DNA from: Nocardia mikamii NBRC 108933 | GTDB lineage: Bacteria; Actinomycetota; Actinomycetes; Mycobacteriales; Mycobacteriaceae | Length of the DNA stretch: 59,672 nucleotides | Direction: 5' to 3' | NCBI RefSeq assembly: GCF_001613505.1 | Contig: NZ_BDCM01000030.1 | Span: forward strand, 1-59,672 | In this document: positions 1 through 7,200 of the stretch, in pieces | Numbering within the stretch: the stretch's first letter is position 1 | Layout: each line of letters opens with the position of its first letter | The notes under the pieces: model-generated | Seen by the model: only the letters and a program-made list of their open reading frames with translations | Told to the model about the DNA's origin: nothing | Databases searched by the model: none | Program-made: the position numbers and the translations under genes

Positions 1-2628
1 ATGCCCATGGAGAAGCTGGACGAGCGCCTTGGTGACCCAGTCACGCATGAACCGATTGGGCGAGGACAGGAGCCAGCAGAGCGGGATCGCGGCAAGTTCG
101 ACAACTTCAGCCGAGTAGCTCAAATACGGCCCAGCCGCCGCCCAGCGGGCGAGGCGAGCTACGGGACCGAAGGCGTCCATCAACTCGTCGTAAGTTGCAA
201 TGCCAAAGTCACTGTCACGCTCTGGCATTCGTCTGTCGGTCAGATACTTGTGCAACCCGAACGCGTTCAACCTATTTCCAGGTTGGGGCGCCAGGATGAA
301 TAAAGCGCGATAGAGTTCAGCACGGGTGATGCAAAGTTGTGCATCGTTCAGCAGGTCTATCGTACGTTGAGTAATTGCCTCGGACCGGCGATATGGCAAC
401 GTTTCCACAAGCGTGCTGTAAACCCACCGCACCCGCCAGTCGATGCCATCGTCCGCGTCGTCGTCATCAGGGTCGCTCCTCATCTGGAGTCCCAAAAGAT
501 CTGGCAGCTCGACCTTGTATTCCTCCGGGAAGAAGACGGTGGCAGCCTCCCGGATTCCGAAGCTGCACTCGCTCCCGAGCCATTCTCGTAGTTGCAAATC
601 GTGCAATGGGTCCGCTGACAGAGCCACACGGCGCTTCAAGAGCAAGAAATCAGAAAAGGCTTGGAAGACAATTCGGATGCCCTCTTCGAAGTTTCCATCA
701 CCGAGGTACATTTTCTCTCGGGTCAGCACGCCTTCTTCCTGAAGGAGGCCAAGGATACGAATGGGATCGTCGCTTGATTCTTGCACGACTGCGCGAACAA
801 CTGGCTCAACGGCAGCCAGGCTCATGGCTTCTTGGCCCACTCGCGACAGCTCATCGAGGATGGCGTCAAGCACTTGGATGACCTGGGATCTGGCCGAGCT
901 GAGCTCATATCCCGACGTGGCGGTTGGTCGCAGGCGCCGCGAAACAGTCGAAACTTTAGCATTGAGATATCGTTCGAATATCTCAATGCGACCTTGATGA
1001 CCGGCTAACGGTGGAGGCGAGTCGGTCGAAGCAAGGCTTTCACAATAGAGGCGTAAGAACAACGGAAGCGTGAATTCAGGTGTTAACAGCGGAATCTTCG
1101 GTGCTTCGAGATGGTAATGATCGAAGTACCTCTGCGCCGCCTCGACTTCCCGCTCGGCAAAGCCGGGGTGTTGCTGATTCACATAACGGGAGCTTTCGAT
1201 ATCATCGCAGACAACTTCCCGATACGTATCCCTGCAACTAACGGCTAGAGCCACGTGTGGGTACCGAGAGATGGCGGCCCGCAACCGCGGTAAAGAGGTG
1301 CGCCAAAAATCTGGCGGCGTCGTGTCGTTCAGCGCATCGATGAAGACAACAAAGCGCCGACCCGTTGTTGATGCTGCTTCGCCGGCAGTATCCATCGCAT
1401 TGAGCAGTACGTCTGATCCGTGCGCAGGGAGACCGAGTTGGTCAGCGATACTGATCCACAGGTCACCTCGACCAAATTGCGCTCCAGCAAGGAACACAGC
1501 AGGTCGGTCAGCGTCGAGCGCCCGCCGAGTTGCGTCGAGCAGCAGATGCGTCTTCCCAGCACCCGCCTGTCCGGTCAAGAAGTACGCTCGATTGAGGAAG
1601 GACCTTCCAGTCGTGGACTTGAGCCAATAGTCAAGGTCATCTATCGCAGCACGCAGCTTATAGGCACCTCTTAAACTTATCAGCTCCGAAGGCTTCTTGA
1701 CCTCCGATTGTTCTTCCTTCGGCAAATCGCGCCATTGTTGGTCGGCTTGCTGGAGATGCTCATATAGCAGAATAAAGTCGGCGCGGAATTTTTCCATCTC
1801 CAAAAGGAGTGGTCCCAGAGTGGCGTTATCGTCCCCGGCTTGGAGATCGAGCAACTCGGCGACAGCCCTCAAACGACCGGAAGCGTCGCGCAGCGAGCTC
1901 ACCTTCGACGTAATGGCCTCGTCTTCGTGTTTGGACCAGAGATCTACGTGCGCTGCGTTGGATGCGATACTACGCCGTAAGTGGTCAAAGGCATCGACAA
2001 TGGACTGATCGAATCCGAGCGCTAGAAGGTCATCTTGAATTGGAATGTCGATCTGAAGATCGGGCCGATACTTCTCGGTTGCAGCGTCTACTTGCTCCCG
2101 ATACCGCTCTTTTAGCCAATCCGAACCTAGGACAACTTGGTCCCACCAAAACCAGCGACGGCCCCGGTGTTCTGGCTTTGCCAGTTCGTCTAGGAGATCG
2201 CTCTCTTGCTTGAGGCAGAACTCAATCTTATCAGCCCCCTTTATTTCCTTCTTCCAAGTTCCTACCTTGTCCAGATATTTCTGTCGCTGCGACTTCCGTT
2301 CACCGCCACTGGTACCAGTCGATAGATTCCATGATATTGCAAATGTTAGTTTGCGGAGGTCGGTGCGCTCTTTGGCAACCCGCTTAACGGAGTCCGTCAT
2401 AGCGGTCAGGAGAGCGTCGATGCCTGATACGTGTTTCGCCTGCCAGCCCCACTCGGTACCATCGGGAAGTGTGGCGTACCATTCAACCCCACCGTCGGGG
2501 TTGCCAGTTCGGATTGCGTGTGTCCCTGTGGGAACCTGGTCCTTCAGCAGCTGGTAGGAGAGTTCTTCAAAAGCTCGGCTCTGTTCGCCGTTCCAGGTTC
2601 GCAGGGTGTTGAAGCTGAGTTCGGCCAC
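1..2628 (-). CDS. Avs-like STAND NTPase with N-terminal nuclease domain (3' end cut by window edge)
   Basis: Read on the minus strand from a GTG at 2628 (GGAG six bases upstream), the frame stays open to base 1, giving 876 codons without the C-terminus. Residues about 12-105 look like a PD-(D/E)XK (Mrr-type) nuclease: an E-rich helix (FEELSYQLL), PDGGVE at 44-49 and the QAK core at 63-65. Residues 185-196 (EKYRPDLQIDIP) match the conserved linker of AVAST proteins. A STAND-type ATPase follows: Walker A GQAGAGKTHL (353-362), Walker B FVVFIDALND (D431), and SCRDTY (464-469). The rest is helical and repeat-like, as in sensor domains. Known Avs proteins bind a phage protein, oligomerise and switch on the nuclease. 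The assignment to Avs is inferred from motifs; the target is unknown, and the missing C-terminus would carry most of the sensor. Confidence 0.8.
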   Translation of the reverse strand, partial: MAELSFNTLRTWNGEQSRAFEELSYQLLKDQVPTGTHAIRTGNPDGGVEWYATLPDGTEWGWQAKHVSGIDALLTAMTDSVKRVAKERTDLRKLTFAISWNLSTGTSGGERKSQRQKYLDKVGTWKKEIKGADKIEFCLKQESDLLDELAKPEHRGRRWFWWDQVVLGSDWLKERYREQVDAATEKYRPDLQIDIPIQDDLLALGFDQSIVDAFDHLRRSIASNAAHVDLWSKHEDEAITSKVSSLRDASGRLRAVAELLDLQAGDDNATLGPLLLEMEKFRADFILLYEHLQQADQQWRDLPKEEQSEVKKPSELISLRGAYKLRAAIDDLDYWLKSTTGRSFLNRAYFLTGQAGAGKTHLLLDATRRALDADRPAVFLAGAQFGRGDLWISIADQLGLPAHGSDVLLNAMDTAGEAASTTGRRFVVFIDALNDTTPPDFWRTSLPRLRAAISRYPHVALAVSCRDTYREVVCDDIESSRYVNQQHPGFAEREVEAAQRYFDHYHLEAPKIPLLTPEFTLPLFLRLYCESLASTDSPPPLAGHQGRIEIFERYLNAKVSTVSRRLRPTATSGYELSSARSQVIQVLDAILDELSRVGQEAMSLAAVEPVVRAVVQESSDDPIRILGLLQEEGVLTREKMYLGDGNFEEGIRIVFQAFSDFLLLKRRVALSADPLHDLQLREWLGSECSFGIREAATVFFPEEYKVELPDLLGLQMRSDPDDDDADDGIDWRVRWVYSTLVETLPYRRSEAITQRTIDLLNDAQLCITRAELYRALFILAPQPGNRLNAFGLHKYLTDRRMPERDSDFGIATYDELMDAFGPVARLARWAAAGPYLSYSAEVVELAAIPLCWLLSSPNRFMRDWVTKALVQLLHGH

Positions 2629-2629
2629 C

Positions 2630-2755
2630 CTAAGCTCCAACCTTCCGGGCCGAGGTTCGGCTATCCACTAGCAGATCCTGTGCACGCAGTGCGACAAGGT
2701 CTGAGGCAGATCCATCAGCGACAAGACCGTTCCCAGCGTGCTCAAGCTTGTTCAT
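2630..2755 (-). CDS. Small ORF (41 aa) directly upstream of the Avs-like gene
   Basis: An ATG at 2755 has an excellent ribosome site, GGGAGG, five bases upstream. The 41-residue product begins MNKLEHAGNGLVADG and ends ARKVGA. Its TAG stop is separated from the GTG of the Avs-like gene by a single base, which is typical of translational coupling. No domain is recognised. It may be a leader peptide that couples translation or a small partner of the defence protein. Confidence 0.5.
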   Translation of the reverse strand: MNKLEHAGNGLVADGSASDLVALRAQDLLVDSRTSARKVGA

Positions 2756-2797
2756 GGCATCCTCCCGGGTTCTCGCACCTCTTGCCGCGTCTCAAGG

Positions 2798-2917
2798 CTA
2801 TCGTCTGACCCGCCAACCATGTTTCAGGCGTCGTGCTGCAGCAGGGAGACCGCTCCGTAGGCGGTGGTGCGCACGGGTGAGCTGGTCCTGGGCGGCCAGG
2901 GCGAGAGCGGCGGACAT
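2798..2917 (-). CDS. Small basic ORF (39 aa) at the head of the defence operon
   Basis: ATG at 2917 is preceded by GAAGGAG at good spacing. The product, MSAALALAAQDQLTRAHHR and then an Arg-rich tail, is short and basic with no recognised domain. It ends 42 bases before the next small ORF and points the same way as the Avs-like gene, so the three may be one transcript. Its reality rests on the ribosome site and on the position alone. Confidence 0.4.
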   Translation of the reverse strand: MSAALALAAQDQLTRAHHRLRSGLPAAARRLKHGWRVRR

Positions 2918-3174
2918 AGTGGTCTCCTTCGAAATCTGTTGTGGCACTTCCCGTCACCGGGGCGATGGCCGGGGCTGTCGTGTTCGATGGATCTACTGTG
3001 TCCGGCCTTGCTAACAGCGCACTGACTGCGGCCTGACGCGGTCACTAACACGGGGATCGGTCCCGGGCCCGCGAGAGCCCGCGCCCGGTAACGATTTGGT
3101 GCGGCTCTTGACCGGTCGTGCGGCGGTCTGTTTGGCTGGCGGCACGAAGTTCGGGGGAATTTGGGGGGAACCAA

Positions 3175-4479
3175 ATGTCTTCATTGCCTGTGCGTTTCGC
3201 GCGCGCGTTCATCATCGTGCTGGTGTGGCTGGCCGCGGTGGCCGGTCTGCTGGCGCCGTCGGCGGTCGCGGATACGGTCGATTGCGATGCCTTGGTCGCT
3301 CAGATCGAGGCGCACAATCAGGCGGCGGCGGTCCACAACGCGAACCCGCCCAATCCGAATGATCAGGCCGCGGTCGCCGCCTACAACGCCGAGGCCGACC
3401 GCGGTAACGCCGAGGCCGCGCAGCTGGATGCGCAAGCCCAGCAATGCCGTTCGCAAGGCCACGACGTACCTCAGGTCGGCGGCGCACCACCGCCGAATAC
3501 ACCGAACCCGGCACCGGCGCCACCGCCTGGCTCACCTGCGCCCACCCCGGGGCCTGCTCCGGCTCCGTCGCCGGCGCCGGCGCCGAAGGTTCCGGCTCCT
3601 CCGGCGTTGCCGCCGGGTGGGGGTGCGCCGGGGTTGAAGGCGTCGCCGGCCGCGCCCGCGGCACCGGTGGTGGGTCAGCCGTTGCCAGTTCCGGTGCGCC
3701 CGTCGCAGATCCTGTCGCCGCCGACGATCCGGCCTGGCACCGCCTACAACCCGGCCACCGCCGCTGGAGCCACGCTCAAGGCGCCGTCACCGTTACCTGG
3801 TAGCGCGGCAACGAATCCGCGGTTCACCCCAGCCCCGAACGAACCGCTGCAAGCACCAGGACTCAACACCCCGGCCGGTCAGCCCGGCATGACCAGCACG
3901 CAGCAGGAATTCTTCGCGTCCGCGCCGCGGCTGTTGGATGTGGCCAAAGCGGTACCGACACCGTCGAATTCAGGCAACGGCCAGATCTACCGGCTCCCCG
4001 ACCTGACCGGCAGCGGCGCGACCAGTAACTCCGGTCCCGCCCTCTACGCCGGACCAGGAAACACCCGCGCGATCGCGGGCCCGCTCGACACGCTCGGCCG
4101 CCCGACCGGCTCCTACGGCTATCTCGACGCCGCCGGCGCCAAGAGCCCGCGCACCGGTGTGCCGACCATCAACGTGCCCGGCGCCACCATCCCCTACCAG
4201 CGAGGACATTTGTGGCCCAACCAGTACGGCGGGCCCGGCAACGTCCCGCAGTTCCTCGCCCCGGAACTTGGGTCCACCAATACTGGCGCGATGCGCGTCT
4301 ACGAGCGGTATCTCGGCCAGGTCGTCCAAGGCCAGGCGGCCGGGGTGCCGGCGCAGAACGTCACCTACATCAAGGTGCCGATCTACACCGACGACAAAGT
4401 CATCCCCGACTACTACCTTCTTCAGGCGTGGGGCGACCAGGGCTGGAACCTGCCACCGACCTACGTGCAGAACTTCTGA
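3175..4479 (+). CDS. Secreted DNA/RNA non-specific endonuclease-like toxin
   Basis: The 434-residue protein starts at ATG 3175, just after a G-rich ribosome site; an in-frame ATG 57 bases upstream has no such site and would spoil the signal peptide. Residues 9-32 are a hydrophobic signal ending at AVADT. A short helical region and a long Pro/Ala linker (about residues 95-230) follow. The C-terminal domain has the RGH motif at 343-345 (H345 as general base), GGPGN, and N369 with E377, the arrangement of ββα-metal non-specific nucleases. It therefore looks like a secreted polymorphic-type nuclease. The gene 27 bases downstream encodes a SUKH-like protein, the expected immunity partner. There is no visible WXG100, LXG or PAAR trafficking domain. 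Confidence 0.75.
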   Translation: MSSLPVRFARAFIIVLVWLAAVAGLLAPSAVADTVDCDALVAQIEAHNQAAAVHNANPPNPNDQAAVAAYNAEADRGNAEAAQLDAQAQQCRSQGHDVPQVGGAPPPNTPNPAPAPPPGSPAPTPGPAPAPSPAPAPKVPAPPALPPGGGAPGLKASPAAPAAPVVGQPLPVPVRPSQILSPPTIRPGTAYNPATAAGATLKAPSPLPGSAATNPRFTPAPNEPLQAPGLNTPAGQPGMTSTQQEFFASAPRLLDVAKAVPTPSNSGNGQIYRLPDLTGSGATSNSGPALYAGPGNTRAIAGPLDTLGRPTGSYGYLDAAGAKSPRTGVPTINVPGATIPYQRGHLWPNQYGGPGNVPQFLAPELGSTNTGAMRVYERYLGQVVQGQAAGVPAQNVTYIKVPIYTDDKVIPDYYLLQAWGDQGWNLPPTYVQNF

Positions 4480-4506
4480 CATACGGCGAAGGGAAGAACG
4501 GGCACG

Positions 4507-5103
4507 ATGACCGCACTCGACGAGCTCACGACACTGCTCCCGCCACCAGCGGGCGCCGGCCGCTCCTTCGACTGGACCACGGTGGAGCAGCGACTGGGCG
4601 TGACCGCGCTCCCGGACGATTTCAAGACGCTGCTCGGCGTGTACGGGGATGTGCGGTTCTGCAACGCGCTGCGCCTGTACCGGCCCGCCGAGAGCCCGTG
4701 GCTGGATCTGGCCGAGGTCACCCTCGCCGCGCGAGAACCTCTCGCCGACACAGAATTCGGCGAACCACCGGCCGAGATTCCAGCCGGGGTGTCGATCGAT
4801 CCGGCAACATTGGTCCAGTGGGGCGGTTCCTTCGGCGGCGACTACTGCCTGTGGGACGCCCATGACCCCGACCCGGCGCGGTGGACGCTGGTGTTCACCG
4901 ACATCGACAAACTCGACTGGGGCTTCTACTCCGGCACCGTCACCGAATACCTGCTTGACTGGCTGCGCGGCCGCGCCGCGCCGATCCCGTTGTGGGGCCT
5001 CGACGCCGTCCTGCCCGACGGCGGAGCACCGTTCGCTGAGACCTACGACCCCACCGACTTCACCGGCGCGGTCACCGACCGCATCAACGCGACCGCCCAC
5101 TGA
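4507..5103 (+). CDS. SMI1/KNR4 (SUKH)-like immunity protein
   Basis: This 198-residue acidic protein has the pattern of the SUKH superfamily: an early helix followed by LGVTALPDDFKTLLGVYG (the LP.dy..ll..yG core), then SFGGDYCLWDAHDPDPARWT and a late WG/F strand. SUKH proteins commonly neutralise nuclease toxins of polymorphic systems. The gene sits 27 bases behind the secreted nuclease and ends just before a strong terminator, so the two form a toxin-immunity pair. It has no signal peptide, which fits protection inside the producing cell. Direct binding to the nuclease is inferred. Confidence 0.7.
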   Translation: MTALDELTTLLPPPAGAGRSFDWTTVEQRLGVTALPDDFKTLLGVYGDVRFCNALRLYRPAESPWLDLAEVTLAAREPLADTEFGEPPAEIPAGVSIDPATLVQWGGSFGGDYCLWDAHDPDPARWTLVFTDIDKLDWGFYSGTVTEYLLDWLRGRAAPIPLWGLDAVLPDGGAPFAETYDPTDFTGAVTDRINATAH

Positions 5104-5128
5104 TCCTGTCCCTGCTGGGACACGCCGA

Positions 5129-5157
5129 AACGCCGCCAGGTGATACCTGGCGGCGTT
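5129..5157 (+). terminator. Strong intrinsic-type hairpin after the toxin-immunity pair
   Basis: A perfect 13-bp stem (AACGCCGCCAGGT paired with ACCTGGCGGCGTT) encloses a three-base loop GAT, 26 bases after the immunity gene stop. There is no long T-tract, as is common in actinobacteria. Confidence 0.8.
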
Positions 5158-5370
5158 GGTGTTGGTGAGTCGACGTCCAACATGCGCCTCTCGGCGAGTG
5201 GTCGCTCGAAGCGACGGATGGGGTGCGGCCCGGGGCTGTCCGGACGCCGACAGCGCATACAACCCGGTAGGTCGGCGAACTATTCCACCGGCTGCAGGGC
5301 GCCCATCCTGTCGGCCTGGGCTGCACTCCCGGTGCCACAGCCCGGGACCATGCCGTGAGGTCGGCCGGGG

Positions 5371-5685
5371 TCAGTCTTGTTGGGTGAGTTTGGCGTTGAG
5401 TTCGAGGGCTTCGGCGAGCTGGTCTTCGAGGATGATGATCCGGCAGGCCGCCTCGAGGGGGGTGCCTTGGTCGACGAGTTCGCGGGCGCGGGCGGCGATA
5501 CGCAGCTGGTAGCGCGAGTAGCGGCGGTGCCCGCCGTCGGAGCGTTGGGGGGTGATGAGTTTCGCCTCGTCCAGGGTGCGCAGGAACGCTTGGGTGGTGC
5601 CGAGCATGTCCGCGGCCCGGCCCATCGTGTAGGCGGGGTAGTCGTCGTCGTCGAACTTCTCGTTCGCGGTGGGTGATTCAGAAAT
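5371..5685 (-). CDS. MerR-family transcriptional regulator, probable ATT start
   Basis: The core YTMGRAADMLGTTQAFLRTL, then GGHRRYSRYQL and a C-terminal helix, is a MerR winged-helix DNA-binding domain with a short coiled dimerisation tail and no effector domain. An acidic stretch, FDDDDYPAYT, typical of actinobacterial members, lies before the first ATG (5625), which has no ribosome site. Extending upstream, the only well-placed start is ATT at 5685, seven bases behind a perfect GGAGG (5693-5697), giving 104 residues. The gene is divergent from the cold-shock gene. Its target is unknown. Confidence 0.75.
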   Translation of the reverse strand: MSESPTANEKFDDDDYPAYTMGRAADMLGTTQAFLRTLDEAKLITPQRSDGGHRRYSRYQLRIAARARELVDQGTPLEAACRIIILEDQLAEALELNAKLTQQD

Positions 5686-5706
5686 CGTGCGGCCTCCATA
5701 CGCCGA

Positions 5707-5738
5707 AGCGCCCCGGTGCCATGGGACACCGGGGCGCT
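5707..5738. promoter_or_regulatory. Perfect 12-bp hairpin ahead of the MerR gene
   Basis: AGCGCCCCGGTG pairs exactly with CACCGGGGCGCT around an eight-base loop. It lies only about ten bases upstream of the MerR gene's ribosome site, so in a transcript of that gene it would sit in the leader; on the other strand it precedes the long region ahead of csp. It could be an attenuator, a protein-binding dyad or a terminator. Confidence 0.6.
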
Positions 5739-6173
5739 GAAAGGGGGGAATGTACTTTCGTCTTCCGACATGTAACCGAAGCGTCGGAGATCACACGGAC
5801 CACATGTACTTCCGAGTGACCCGACGGGCAACTCCTCCCTTCTCCTCACGGGGTTACTTCAACTTCCCTTGCACTTCTCATTTCTTGCCCGGCGGGCGGC
5901 GAGACCGTCGTACTCGCTGGTCCCGCAGCCGCACCCGCCGTCTTCCCTCTCACGGGCAGTTCATCATCTCCCGTGCAATCTGGACACTTTCTTCGCTACC
6001 AACGAGACAGAAGCTACCGCAGTATTCGATGGATGTCTACTGTCGCCGCTACAGCTTTTTTGGGTCCGCGTCGGCGGGCCCTCCCGCTGGGTCGCGGGGT
6101 GTGGCATGGTGGAAGCCGGGTACGGGTTGTTGCAGTGATCGCCCGGCTCGCAACAGGAAGTTACGAAAAGTAC
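5739..6173 (+). other. 435-bp intergenic region and likely leader of the cold-shock gene
   Basis: No gene is supported here. Cold-shock genes often have long untranslated leaders and the stretch just before the start is compatible with one. A weak ribosome site (AGGAAG, 13 bases before the ATG, or GAAAAG, three bases before) precedes the csp start. I cannot identify a promoter with confidence. Confidence 0.4.
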
Positions 6174-6377
6174 ATGTCACAAGGCACCGTGAAGTGGTTC
6201 AACGGCGAAAAGGGCTTCGGGTTCATCGCCCAGGATGAGGGCGGCCCCGACGTTTTCGTCCACTACTCCGAGATTTCCGGCTCCGGCTTCAAGTCCCTGG
6301 ATGAGGGCCAGCGAGTCGAGTTCGAGGTCGGCCAAGGCCAGAAGGGCCCGCAGGCCCAGAGCGTCCGCGCCATCTAG
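6174..6377 (+). CDS. cspA: Cold-shock domain protein (CspA family)
   Basis: The 67-residue product is a single cold-shock domain. Its RNP1 motif KGFGFIAQ and RNP2 motif VFVHYSEI are intact, and it opens with GTVKWFNGEKGFGFI as in the family. It binds single-stranded nucleic acid and acts as an RNA chaperone. The length is typical of actinobacterial CspA proteins. It is monocistronic: a strong hairpin follows 15 bases after the stop, and the gene upstream points away. Confidence 0.95.
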   Translation: MSQGTVKWFNGEKGFGFIAQDEGGPDVFVHYSEISGSGFKSLDEGQRVEFEVGQGQKGPQAQSVRAI

Positions 6378-6392
6378 AGCCGACAGAGAGTG

Positions 6393-6417
6393 AAGCCCGC
6401 ACCGATGGTGCGGGCTT
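6393..6417 (+). terminator. Terminator hairpin after csp
   Basis: AAGCCCGCACC pairs exactly with GGTGCGGGCTT around a GAT loop, 15 bases after the csp stop, followed by a short T-rich stretch. Confidence 0.85.
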
Positions 6418-6921
6418 CCTTGCTTTCCGGACCCGGCACCAGCGGCTCACGCTGGGCGGATCCGACCGGCGCGGGCCGGCCGGCTCAGGTAGGTGGGTGT
6501 TAACCGGCAGGTTTCCTGGATCGGCTGAGCGATCTCGGTGGCTAACGCGAGTCATCCACTGAGCTAGGACGGACGTTCGTCGGGTGTGGATCATCGAGAT
6601 CCACTCTCGCAGACTGCCACAACCGTCTCCATGCGTTCAGCTGCAACAGTTCACTTTCTGTGACGCCGTGCCTCCTCGCCACGTCGATCAGCGTCATCAG
6701 CACCGGCTCCACCAAGAAAAAATTCGATCGCTGCTGCCGTCTTCGAATCAGCGGCACGAAGTCCTGTCGCAGGACCGGCGCGCCGGATTGGCGGCGGCGC
6801 CGAAGGCAGGGTAGGGGGCACCGCTGCTGGTTGTGGTGCTGAGTTCTTGGCGTATTTTTGGTGAATCTACGCCGGTGCAGAGATGCAGGTCCCGAATCGA
6901 TGGTCTGACCTGGGAAGTAAG
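6418..6921. other. Intergenic region without a confident gene
   Basis: The only candidate is a minus-strand frame at 6542-6757 (71 codons, GTG start) containing VARRHGVTESELLQLN, a helix pair reminiscent of a DNA-binding or LysM-like segment. It has no ribosome site and I do not call it a gene. Confidence 0.3.
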
Positions 6922-6957
6922 TGCGCCATCAGGGACTCGAACCCCGAACCCGCTGAT
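6922..6957 (-). other. 3' fragment of a tRNA-Lys gene: probable integration (att) site
   Basis: Read on the minus strand these 36 bases give the 3' side of the anticodon stem (ATCAG), a variable loop, a complete T-arm (CGGGG-TTCGAGT-CCCTG) and the acceptor strand ATGGCGC plus the A discriminator, matching the 3' end of actinobacterial tRNA-Lys. The 5' half is missing, so this cannot be a working tRNA. Such copies are left when a tyrosine-recombinase element integrates into a tRNA 3' end. Given the orientation, the element should lie to the right, with the intact tRNA at its far end. No integrase is seen in the window. Confidence 0.75.
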
Positions 6958-7200
6958 GGAGAGTGCTAGCGAAGGCGCAGGTTGGGTTCCAGATCTCAAC
7001 GCAGGGAACAGGTTCTGGGATCAAGTAAAGCAGGCGGACACCCGAGCGCAACCTGCGTGGTTGTGCATGGACGTCGAACGTGGCGGTCTGGAAAGTTTGG
7101 GGAAATCTTGGTGGCGGGGTCCAATCGGCGCACCTCGCGTGTGTGGTAAGCGTCAGGAGGTAGTACGAGGAGTCACTCGGCGCCAGCCCCGTCCGTATAC

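Noticed and set aside
3118..4479. Upstream ATG (3118) for the secreted nuclease
   Set aside because: It would put 19 charged residues before the signal peptide and lacks a ribosome site.
3970..5262. A 430-codon minus-strand frame across the toxin and immunity genes
   Set aside because: It is a high-GC shadow: composition is Arg/Gly/Val-rich, with no domain, and the opposite strand has clear families.
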